A DNA stretch of 8,998 nt, from positions 1 to 8,998 of the forward strand of contig CANCSY010000121.1 in assembly GCA_947380915.1 (NCBI GenBank), given 5' to 3'. Origin of the DNA: Beijerinckiaceae bacterium (lineage in GTDB: Bacteria > Pseudomonadota > Alphaproteobacteria > Rhizobiales > Beijerinckiaceae). The notes under the pieces were generated by a model. The model did no database searches. It saw only the letters and a list, made by a program, of their open reading frames with translations, and was not told the origin of the DNA. How positions within the stretch are numbered: position 1 is the stretch's first letter; every line of letters begins with the position of its first letter. The translations under genes were made by a program, and so were the position numbers. Below are positions 1-5,852 of this stretch, in pieces.

Positions 1-1
1 A

Positions 2-1096
2 ATGTCTGACATCCTTCTTGAGGGCCTGAGCTGCCAGTTCGGCGCATCGACGGCGGTGGACGCTATCGACCTGAGCGTGGAGGCCGGGGAATTTCTCACG
101 CTGCTGGGCCCGTCCGGCTGCGGCAAGACGACGACCCTGCGGATGATCGCGGGCCTGCAGCAGAACAGCGGCGGGCGCATCAGCATCGGCGGGGAAGTGG
201 TGAGCGACGCCGCCCGGAATTTCTTCATGGCGCCCGAGCGGCGCAGGCTTGGCATGGTGTTCCAGTCCTACGCCATCTGGCCGCATATGAGCGTCTTCGA
301 CAATGTGGCCTATCCCCTGCGCATCCGCAGGCGCCCGGCGGCCGAGATCAAGGAGAGCGTGGCCCGCGCCCTGCGCCTCGTGGAGATGGAGGCCTATGCG
401 GACCGGCCCGCGCCCGCCCTGTCCGGCGGCCAGCAGCAGCGGGTGGCCATCGCCCGCGCACTGGTTTTCGAGCCGCGCGTGCTGCTGCTCGACGAGCCCC
501 TGTCCAATCTCGATGCGCGCCTGCGCATGCAGACCGGCGACGAGTTCCGCGCCTTGCAGAAGCGCCTCGGCATCACCTCGATCTATGTGACCCATGACCA
601 GAGCGAGGCCATGTCCCTCTCGGACCGCATCGTGGTCATGCATGGCGGCAAGATCCTGCAGATCGGCGCGCCCGAGAGCATCTATTACCAGCCGCGCTCC
701 CTGGCGGTGGCGAAGTTCTTCGGCGCGCCCAATGTGCTGCAAGCCCAGGTGCGCGCCGCCCGGCGCCTCGATGATGGCCAGGTGGAGCTGGACGTGGCGG
801 GCGAGGGCTTTGCGGGGACCTGCCGGGCCGCAGACGAGCTGCCTGCAGGCCAGCAGGTCGCCATCGTGGTGCGGCCAGAGCAGATGCGTTTCACCAACGC
901 GCATGCGGGGGCCGACGGATTGCGCTGGAGCGGCGAGGTCGTGGACTCCATCTTTCGCGGGGCCTATCGCTCCTACAAGGTACGCACCGCCGCGGGGCAG
1001 ATGCTGGTCGATGGCGCTGGCCTCGGTGCGCCAGCGCCCGGCGCGCAAGTGATGATCGAAGCGGACGGGAGGGCGGGATGGGCTTTGCCATGCTGA
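2..1096 (+). CDS. ABC transporter ATP-binding protein, ferric/spermidine-putrescine (FbpC/PotA-like) class
   Basis: This is a cytoplasmic ATPase that would power an ABC importer. The 364-residue protein has a complete nucleotide-binding domain: Walker A GPSGCGKT at residues 36-43, Q-loop Gln88 in VFQSY, signature LSGGQQQR at 140-147, Walker B VLLLDEP at 160-166, D-loop SNLDA at 168-172 and switch His198 in YVTHD. After about residue 240 a C-terminal extension of roughly 120 residues resembles the TOBE regulatory region of this subfamily. The ATG lies at the window edge, so its ribosome site cannot be seen, but MSDILLEGL is a normal N-terminus. The next gene starts 22 bp downstream, which implies one transcript with the amidohydrolases and Rieske gene. 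No permease is visible and one may lie to the left. The class is secure. The substrate is not: iron, a polyamine or an organic acid are all possible. Confidence 0.93.
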   Translation: MSDILLEGLSCQFGASTAVDAIDLSVEAGEFLTLLGPSGCGKTTTLRMIAGLQQNSGGRISIGGEVVSDAARNFFMAPERRRLGMVFQSYAIWPHMSVFDNVAYPLRIRRRPAAEIKESVARALRLVEMEAYADRPAPALSGGQQQRVAIARALVFEPRVLLLDEPLSNLDARLRMQTGDEFRALQKRLGITSIYVTHDQSEAMSLSDRIVVMHGGKILQIGAPESIYYQPRSLAVAKFFGAPNVLQAQVRAARRLDDGQVELDVAGEGFAGTCRAADELPAGQQVAIVVRPEQMRFTNAHAGADGLRWSGEVVDSIFRGAYRSYKVRTAAGQMLVDGAGLGAPAPGAQVMIEADGRAGWALPC

Positions 1097-1118
1097 ACCC
1101 ATGCATCAGGAGGCCCGC

Positions 1119-2219
1119 ATGAAGCTCCCACTCAAAGGCGCCGTGGACTGCGACCTGCATCTGCCCTCGCCGCCCACCACGGCCCTGCTGCCCTATCTGC
1201 CGCCCTATTGGCGCGACCAGCTGGAGACGCGGTTCATCCACAAGATGAACTTCCAGCTCACCAGCTATCCCCTGAACTCGCCGCTCACCTGCCGGCAGGA
1301 CTGGCGCCCGAACAAGGGCGAGAGCCCCCTCGACCAACTGCGTCGTCAGGCCCTCGATCCCTTCGGCGTGGAGATCGCGATCAGCTCCCTGCTCCATGGC
1401 GCCATCGCGCTGTTCAACGAGGACATGGCGGCGGCGCTCTGTTCGGCGGTGAATGATCACGTCGCCCGGGAATGGCTCGACCCCGAACCGCGCCTGCGCG
1501 GCTCCATTCTCATCACCGGCCAGAATCCGGACCATGCGGTGGCCGAGATCGAGCGCCTCGCCGCAGATCAGCGCTTCGTGCAGGTGATCCTGCCTGTCAT
1601 GGGCGACATGCTGCCGGGCAAGCGCCAGATGTGGCCGATTTACCGCGCCTGCGAAAAGCATGGGCTGGCGCTCGCGCTCCATGCGGGCAGCACTTATCGT
1701 TTCCCGACCACCGGCTCGGGCTGGCCCTCCTTTCAGGTGGAGGACTATGTGGCCAACAGCACGGGCTTCGAGAACGCCATCGTCAGCCTGCTGGCCGAGG
1801 GCGTGTTTTCGGAGTGCCCGAACCTGCGCGTCATCTGCCTCGAGAGCGGCTTTGGCTGGCTGCCGACCCTGCTGTGGCGCCTCAACAAGGAATGGCGCGG
1901 CATCAGGCAGGAAGTGCCCTGGATCGACCGCCCGCCCGCCGACATCCTGCGCGAGCGCTTCCGCTTCACCCTGCAGCCGGTGGAAGTGCCTGACGCCGCG
2001 ATGATCCTGCGCATCCTCGACCATATCGGCTCGGACGAGTTGCTGCTCTTCTCCACCGATTATCCCCACGCCCATTTCGAGGGCGAGGAGGCGTTGCCCG
2101 ATGGGCTGCCCGAGGCGCTCATCCAGAAGATCACGCGGGACAATCCGCTGGCGGCTTATCCGAGACTCGCGGGCGAATGGCGCCATCATATCTCCCTCAA
2201 GGCGGAGCAAACGTCATGA
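1119..2219 (+). CDS. Amidohydrolase family protein (PF04909 type), first of a tandem pair
   Basis: This is a predicted cytoplasmic metal-dependent TIM-barrel enzyme of the amidohydrolase-2 group, which includes ACMSD and gamma-resorcylate decarboxylase. An in-frame ATG also occurs at 1101, but the ATG at 1119 is preceded by AGGAGG at 1108-1113 with 5-nt spacing, so I start there (366 residues, no signal peptide). Likely metal or active-site positions are Asp12 and His14 in VDCDLHLP, His188 in LALHAGS, Glu242 in LESGFGW and Asp314 in STDYPHAH. The first ligand is Asp where ACMSD has His. An acidic residue at that position also occurs in gamma-resorcylate decarboxylase. The ESG motif stands where ACMSD carries its catalytic His-Gly-Gly, so decarboxylation cannot be assumed. 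The stop overlaps the start of the next gene (ATGA), indicating translational coupling. The family is secure; the reaction and substrate are unknown. Confidence 0.9.
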   Translation: MKLPLKGAVDCDLHLPSPPTTALLPYLPPYWRDQLETRFIHKMNFQLTSYPLNSPLTCRQDWRPNKGESPLDQLRRQALDPFGVEIAISSLLHGAIALFNEDMAAALCSAVNDHVAREWLDPEPRLRGSILITGQNPDHAVAEIERLAADQRFVQVILPVMGDMLPGKRQMWPIYRACEKHGLALALHAGSTYRFPTTGSGWPSFQVEDYVANSTGFENAIVSLLAEGVFSECPNLRVICLESGFGWLPTLLWRLNKEWRGIRQEVPWIDRPPADILRERFRFTLQPVEVPDAAMILRILDHIGSDELLLFSTDYPHAHFEGEEALPDGLPEALIQKITRDNPLAAYPRLAGEWRHHISLKAEQTS

Positions 2220-3316
2220 ATGTTCCAGTCACCTCGGTCACCGCAGCCCAGAAAGTCGGCATCGTCGATTGCGACATCCATCCGGTGCAGCGCTCGACCG
2301 CCGATCTCTATCCCTACATGAGCCAGCGCTGGCGCGAACATAGCGAGACCTTCGGCGGTCATATACGTCAGGGACTGACGGGCATGCAGGTCTATCCGCG
2401 CATGATGGCGGCGGGCCAGCGCGCCGACGCCTATCCGCCCGGCGGCGGCCCGCCCGGCTCCGACCTCGACTTCATGCGCCGCCAGCATCTTGATGCGGTG
2501 GGCGTGGAATGGGGCATGCTCGTCGCCCTCAGCAAGGGCGGCATGGAGGAGCGCAATCCCGATTACGCACCTGTTCTCTCCCATGCGGTGAATGACTGGC
2601 AGTTGCATGACTGGGTGCGCAAGGAGCCGCGCCTGCTGGCGGGCGTGGTCGTGCCGCAGGAGGATCCGGACTTCTGCGTGAAGGAGATCCAGCTGCGGGC
2701 GCAGGACAAGGCCTTCAGGCAGATCATCATTTCTCCCCGTTCCGCGGAGCCTCTGGGCAGGCGGCGCTACTGGCCCATCTATGCGGCGGCGCAGGAAGCG
2801 GGCCTGCCACTTGGCCTGCACCCGGCCGCCTTCAGCGGCGGCGCGCCCTCCACGGGCTCGGGCTGGCCGACCTATTACATGCAGGAGCATTACAGCTTCT
2901 GCACGGGCATGCAGGGCAATCTGGTGAGCATGATCTTCGAGGGGGTCTTCGACCGGTTCCCCAAGCTGAGGATCGCCCTCATCGAATCCGGCTTCACCTG
3001 GATCCCCGCCATGTGCTGGCGCATGGACGCAGCCTTTGAACGCATGCGCAAGGAAGTGCCCCATCTCAAACGCCGCCCCTCCGAATATATCAAGGAACAT
3101 TTCTGGTTCGCGACCCAGCCTCTTGAAGAGCCGGAGAATCCGGCCCATCTGCCCGAGGTCATCGACTGGATCGGCTGGGATCGGCTGCTCTTCTCCACCG
3201 ACTATCCCCACTGGGATTATGACGATCCGCGCTACTGCATCCGCTTCCGCATGACCGACGCGCAGCGGTCCATGCTCTTCAGGGACAACGCCCGCGCCTT
3301 GTATGGCCTGCCATGA
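2216..3316 (+). CDS. Amidohydrolase family protein (PF04909 type), second of a tandem pair
   Basis: This is a paralogue of the preceding gene and also a predicted soluble metal-dependent hydrolase or decarboxylase. The reading frame is open from an ATG at 2177, but I choose the ATG at 2216. It forms an ATGA overlap with the upstream stop and has a GGAG core at 2204-2207 at suitable spacing. From there the protein is 366 residues, the same as its neighbour. Candidate metal or active-site residues are Asp20 and His22 in VDCDIHP, His202 in LGLHPAA, Glu257 in IESGFTW and Asp329 in STDYPHWD. Shared landmarks with the first copy include a VND motif, GSGWP, EGVF, the ESG motif, a QP segment near residue 300 and LLFSTDYPH. 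The N-terminal third and the loop after the central His differ, which suggests a different specificity or partner role. Its stop overlaps the Rieske gene start. The reaction is not assignable. Confidence 0.9.
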   Translation: MNVPVTSVTAAQKVGIVDCDIHPVQRSTADLYPYMSQRWREHSETFGGHIRQGLTGMQVYPRMMAAGQRADAYPPGGGPPGSDLDFMRRQHLDAVGVEWGMLVALSKGGMEERNPDYAPVLSHAVNDWQLHDWVRKEPRLLAGVVVPQEDPDFCVKEIQLRAQDKAFRQIIISPRSAEPLGRRRYWPIYAAAQEAGLPLGLHPAAFSGGAPSTGSGWPTYYMQEHYSFCTGMQGNLVSMIFEGVFDRFPKLRIALIESGFTWIPAMCWRMDAAFERMRKEVPHLKRRPSEYIKEHFWFATQPLEEPENPAHLPEVIDWIGWDRLLFSTDYPHWDYDDPRYCIRFRMTDAQRSMLFRDNARALYGLP

Positions 3317-3726
3317 CGCGGCATGTGATCGGCCGCGCCGCAGACATCGAGCCCGGTGGCCGCAAGCTGGCGCAGGTGGCCGGACGCGAGATCGGCGTCT
3401 TCAATGTGAAGGGCGCTTTTTACGCGCTGGCGAACCGCTGCCCCCATGGGGGCGGCTCGCTCTGCGAGGGTTTCGTCACGGGCCTGTCGATGGCCCCTCG
3501 CCCCGGCCAGTATGAACTGATCCGCGAGGGCGAGTTCCTGCGCTGCCCCCTGCATGGCTGGGAATTCGAAATCGCCACGGGGCAGTCGTACTGCGACCCG
3601 AAAAATACCCGCCTGCGCACCTTCAACGCCTGCGTGGAACCGGGCGCCGAACTGGTGAAGGGGCCTTATGTGGCCGAGAGCTTCGAGGTGAAGGTCGAGG
3701 AGGAGTATGTGGTGATTGAGTTGTGA
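3313..3726 (+). CDS. Rieske (2Fe-2S) domain protein, soluble ferredoxin-like
   Basis: This is a 137-residue protein consisting of essentially one Rieske domain, expected to carry a [2Fe-2S] cluster and to shuttle electrons in the cytoplasm. Cluster ligands are Cys43 and His45 (CPHGGGSLC) and Cys78 and His81 (CPLHGWEF). There is no signal peptide, membrane segment or oxygenase catalytic domain. The spacer between the two ligand pairs is 32 residues, against about 15-17 in most Rieske ferredoxins and ring-hydroxylating oxygenases. The extra segment (residues about 56-75) would be a surface loop. The C-terminal half contains TGQSYCDPKNTRLRTF, typical of a longer-loop Rieske group. The ATG overlaps the amidohydrolase stop (ATGA), so it is translationally coupled and last in the operon. 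No partner oxygenase or reductase is in the window. A structural or regulatory role with the amidohydrolases is possible but unproven. Confidence 0.92.
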   Translation: MTRHVIGRAADIEPGGRKLAQVAGREIGVFNVKGAFYALANRCPHGGGSLCEGFVTGLSMAPRPGQYELIREGEFLRCPLHGWEFEIATGQSYCDPKNTRLRTFNACVEPGAELVKGPYVAESFEVKVEEEYVVIEL

Positions 3727-3773
3727 GGCTGACGCTTCGTGCATTGGCATAACCCTATGAAATAAGGCGCGTA

Positions 3774-3856
3774 TTTACCCTCCCCCTCGTGGGGAGGGTG
3801 GCCTCGCGTCAGCGAGACCGGGTGGGGGGCGCGCGCGATGGGGCGGGAGCGCGGTT
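3774..3856. repeat. GC-rich palindromic interspersed repeat, copy 1 (left part only)
   Basis: This block is nearly identical to 4426-4506. It opens with an 8-bp hairpin, CCCTCCCC (3778-3785), CTCGT loop, GGGGAGGG (3791-3798). A second hairpin follows: CTCGC (3803-3807), GTCA, GCGAG (3812-3816). It then runs through a G-rich tract and GGGCGGGAGCGCGGTT. No closing arm like the one at 4554-4574 follows, so this copy looks truncated or is a half-element. It lies just past the end of the Rieske operon. The first hairpin could stop or protect the transcript, but there is no T-run, so it is not a classical intrinsic terminator. Confidence 0.85.
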
Positions 3857-4425
3857 CACACAAAATGGATCTCCATTGGCGCGCGGAAACGCAGATATCC
3901 CGCACGCGATCCCGCGCCGGGTTGATGGATCGTGCATGGCCCCTTGAGGGGCCGGGGGCGCCGCTGGGCGCTGTGATGGTTTGGGTTGATCGCCTCGCGG
4001 CGCCCCCTGCGCGGATTTCTCGATCAAGGCTCCCGTACTTGGCCCCGGCCCTGGTCCTTTTCGCCTCTGGCTGAGGGGAAAGGGAAGGCCTTGATGCTTC
4101 GAAGGGGTCTTTCGGACCACCGCTTGTCAGCATCCTGGGTTTGTGAGCCTCATCGGCTCAGACCGGTCGTAGTGCCGGACGGACGGGTGACTGGGTGCGG
4201 ACCTCCGGTTTTGACGCCGGGGATCGTCCACGGGCGGCCAGCCCTGTGAACCACACCTTTTGCTCATGATCGCCCGAGAGAGGGCCTCCGGTAGGCCGCC
4301 CCGCAGGAACCGCTCCCCGCCCACCCGAATACGACCGCTCGCGTCCAGTCCCTCATGGGGCGGGGATGAGGATTATGTGGGCGATGTTGGGCCAAAAGTC
4401 AAGGATTATTTTCTGTAAGCGCGCG
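3857..4425. other. Unrecognised stem-rich intergenic block, no credible gene
   Basis: About 570 bp lie between the two repeat copies, and I recognise no protein or named RNA in them. Inverted repeats are numerous. They are GGCCCC-TTGA-GGGGCC (3938-3953), an abutting 11-bp perfect stem 3954-3964/3997-4007, ATCAAGGC (4023-4030) with GCCTTGAT (4088-4095), GGTC-TTTCG-GACC (4106-4118), TGAGCC-TCATC-GGCTCA (4144-4160), and a two-part stem GGAC/CCGG with CCGG/GTCC (4199-4229). Open frames here (minus 3666-4133, minus 4127-4324, plus 3838-4074) are rich in Arg, Pro, Ser and Ala, lack ribosome sites and resemble no family. It could be a structured non-coding RNA, the non-coding end of a lost insertion sequence (an IS110/IS1111-type end is one speculative option), or decayed sequence. 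Confidence 0.5.
3954..4007. repeat. Perfect 11-bp inverted repeat (long stem-loop)
   Basis: GGGGGCGCCGC at 3954-3964 is exactly complementary to GCGGCGCCCCC at 3997-4007, with a 32-nt loop. The smaller GGCCCC-TTGA-GGGGCC hairpin at 3938-3953 ends at the base immediately before this stem begins, so the two helices could stack coaxially. No T-run follows on either strand, which argues against a simple rho-independent terminator. Confidence 0.7.
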
Positions 4426-4429
4426 TTTA

Positions 4430-4575
4430 CCCTCCCCCTCGTGGGGAGGGTCGGCCGCGTCAGCGGACGGGGTGGGGGGCGCGCGCGATGGGGCGGGAGC
4501 GCGGTTGCGACAGGCGCTAATGGCAGAAATTGCGCTCGCCCCCCACCCCCAGCCCCTCCCCACGAGGGGGAGGGG
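4430..4575. repeat. GC-rich palindromic interspersed repeat, copy 2 (complete, inverted ends)
   Basis: The left arm at 4430-4450 is a perfect 21-bp inverted match of the right arm at 4554-4574, and each arm is itself a near-palindrome. Inside them, GGGGTGGGGGGC (4469-4480) pairs perfectly with GCCCCCCACCCC (4538-4549), giving a nested cruciform or hairpin. The left 80 bp matches copy 1, except that the small GTCA-loop hairpin reads CCGC/GCGG (4455-4458/4463-4466) instead of CTCGC/GCGAG. It sits 60 bp beyond the stop of the minus-strand binding-protein gene. There is no transposase, so it is REP- or MITE-like. Such elements are common between genes in Hyphomicrobiales, often wrongly translated as proteins containing PPHEGEG. 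Confidence 0.85.
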
Positions 4576-4635
4576 AGCGGCTGGCTTTTCGCGCAATGAT
4601 TCAGATGGTTGAAACAGACGGTCGGAATGCGCCCC

Positions 4636-5658
4636 CTACCCGTAAATCTGCTTCGCCAACACCAGATATTCCTCGATGCGCGTGAAATCCTCGGCCACCA
4701 GGGGTTTCACATTGGCGAAGGCGGCGAGATCGGGATCGAGTTTGGCCTTGAGATCGGCGATCACGATGCCGTGGCCGGTGTCGGCGTAAATCTCCTGCAC
4801 TTCCTGCGAAAGATAGAAATCGCACAGCAGACGCGCCGCGTTGGGATGGGGCGGATTGCGCAGGAGGGACACCGAATAGGAGCCATAGGTCACGCCCTCC
4901 GAGGGGATGACATATTTCACCGGCAGGCCCTTCAGGCGCACATATTCGGAGAAGATCAGCGGCACATAGATGGCGAATTCGCCGCGCGCCACGCGCCGCC
5001 CCGCTTCGCCATAATCACGCGAGAAGACCGGCTGCTGCGCCGCGAGCTTCTCGTGATAGGAGCGCCCGAACTTGTCCATGAGCATGTGGAACATGACGCG
5101 CCCGCCGCCGGAGGTGCGCGGATCGTCGAACAGGATCTTGCCCTTCCATTTGGGATCGAGCAGATCCTGCCAGCTCTTTGGCTCGTCGGCAGGCTTCACC
5201 ATGGTTGTATTGACGAGCATGCCGTAGTTGATGGTGAAGATGGGCGTCTGCATGTCGTCGGCGCGGCTGGCGAATTCGGGCTTCAGCCCCGCCGCATTGG
5301 GCAGCACCCCATGGGATTCCAGGGTCTTGTCGAGCGCCAGCGACATGAAGGTGTTGCTGGAGGCCGTATGCAGGACATCGCCCAGAAACCGCCCCGCCGA
5401 TTGCTCGATGCGGGCGCGCTCGCGCATTTCGGCGCCGCGCGCGGTGAGATAATCGACCTTGATCCCGTAGGCCTTCTCGAAGGCGGTGGCGATGCGCCCA
5501 TGGGTGACCGGCGAGATATAGGCGGAATAGACCACCACCTTGCCCTCGCGCTTCGCCGCCTCCACCAGAGCCGCATTGGGGGCGGCATGGGCGCGGCCTG
5601 CGCCCAGCGCCGTGAGGCCTGCGCCGGCGAGCACGGAAAAATGGCGTCTTGTCAGCAT
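4636..5658 (-). CDS. ABC transporter substrate-binding protein, family 1 / Fe(3+)-type fold, Tat-exported
   Basis: This is a periplasmic binding protein for an ABC importer and a plausible partner of the ATPase at 2-1096. The frame is open further upstream (to 5823), but I choose the ATG at 5658. It is preceded by GGGGAGG at 5-nt spacing and begins a clear twin-arginine signal, LTRRHFSVLAGAG, with likely cleavage after AHA (residue 25). The 340-residue protein shows family features: LVEAAKREGKVVVYSAY near the mature N-terminus, SWQDLLDPKWKGKI in the middle, and a PHPNAARLLCDFYLSQE segment near the C-terminus. Where ferric-binding FbpA proteins carry adjacent iron-ligand tyrosines, this one reads IFSEY (residues 235-239), so iron binding is doubtful. 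It is divergent from the TctC gene at 5853. The superfamily is secure; the ligand is unknown. Confidence 0.9.
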   Translation of the reverse strand: MLTRRHFSVLAGAGLTALGAGRAHAAPNAALVEAAKREGKVVVYSAYISPVTHGRIATAFEKAYGIKVDYLTARGAEMRERARIEQSAGRFLGDVLHTASSNTFMSLALDKTLESHGVLPNAAGLKPEFASRADDMQTPIFTINYGMLVNTTMVKPADEPKSWQDLLDPKWKGKILFDDPRTSGGGRVMFHMLMDKFGRSYHEKLAAQQPVFSRDYGEAGRRVARGEFAIYVPLIFSEYVRLKGLPVKYVIPSEGVTYGSYSVSLLRNPPHPNAARLLCDFYLSQEVQEIYADTGHGIVIADLKAKLDPDLAAFANVKPLVAEDFTRIEEYLVLAKQIYG

Positions 5659-5740
5659 TGCAGCCTCCCCTTTGGACGAAGATGAGCGCGCTGGTGGACA
5701 TGCAGACCACTGGGCTCTCCGACGCCTTCGCTTTGGTAAA

Positions 5741-5769
5741 AAGCTAGCGAGGAAGCTCGACCTTGTCCA
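5741..5769 (-). promoter_or_regulatory. Candidate sigma-70-type promoter for the ABC binding-protein gene
   Basis: Read on the minus strand, TGGACA (5769-5764) is followed after 17 nt by TAGCTT (5746-5741). The first matches TTGACA at five of six bases, while the second is a weak -10. Transcription would begin near 5734, leaving a leader of about 75 nt before the ATG at 5658. This is by-eye matching in GC-rich DNA, where chance hits are common. Confidence 0.33.
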
Positions 5770-5797
5770 GCAACGGCGACAAACCTGGCCCAAGCCC

Positions 5798-5826
5798 TTG
5801 ATGCTGGCGCGCGCAAGCCCCACTAT
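5798..5826 (+). promoter_or_regulatory. Candidate promoter for the TctC-type binding-protein gene
   Basis: TTGATG (5798-5803), then a 17-nt spacer, then CACTAT (5821-5826). The -35 matches four of six consensus bases and the -10 three. Initiation near 5833 would give a leader of about 20 nt that still contains the GGAGG ribosome site at 5842-5846. The divergent gap also holds a weak TGGT-N10-ACCA dyad (5692-5709), a possible but unproven operator. Confidence 0.28.
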
Positions 5827-5852
5827 GCGTGCAAATCATCTGGAGGACGCGC

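Noticed and set aside
891..2210. Long minus-strand open frame opposite the first amidohydrolase
   Set aside because: It is antisense to strongly conserved family motifs, rich in Arg, Gly and Ala without a recognisable domain, and typical of GC-rich shadow frames.
2186..3211. Long minus-strand open frame opposite the second amidohydrolase
   Set aside because: Same shadow effect; the plus strand carries clear catalytic motifs and a ribosome-site-supported start.
3778..3798. Rho-independent terminator after the Rieske gene
   Set aside because: The hairpin is good, but the downstream bases are G-rich with no T-run, and the same hairpin recurs as the end of an interspersed repeat.
3666..4133. 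Possible small gene on the minus strand in the intergenic block
   Set aside because: The frame crosses the GC-rich repeat (giving the artefactual PPHEGEGK segment) and the 3' end of the Rieske gene, has no ribosome site and shows no protein-like pattern.
4127..4324. Possible 65-residue minus-strand protein
   Set aside because: It lies over several stem-loops, has low-quality composition and no ribosome site; better read as structured non-coding DNA.
3774..4506. CRISPR array
   Set aside because: There are only two copies, about 650 bp apart, with no short regular spacers and no cas genes.
4430..4575. Insertion sequence
   Set aside because: It has inverted ends but is only about 146 bp, has no transposase and no obvious target duplication; REP- or MITE-like repeat is the safer call.
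4609..5685. Plus-strand open frame of 358 codons
   Set aside because: It lies antisense to the Tat-exported binding protein, whose signal peptide, ribosome site and family motifs are convincing. The plus translation shows no family motif.
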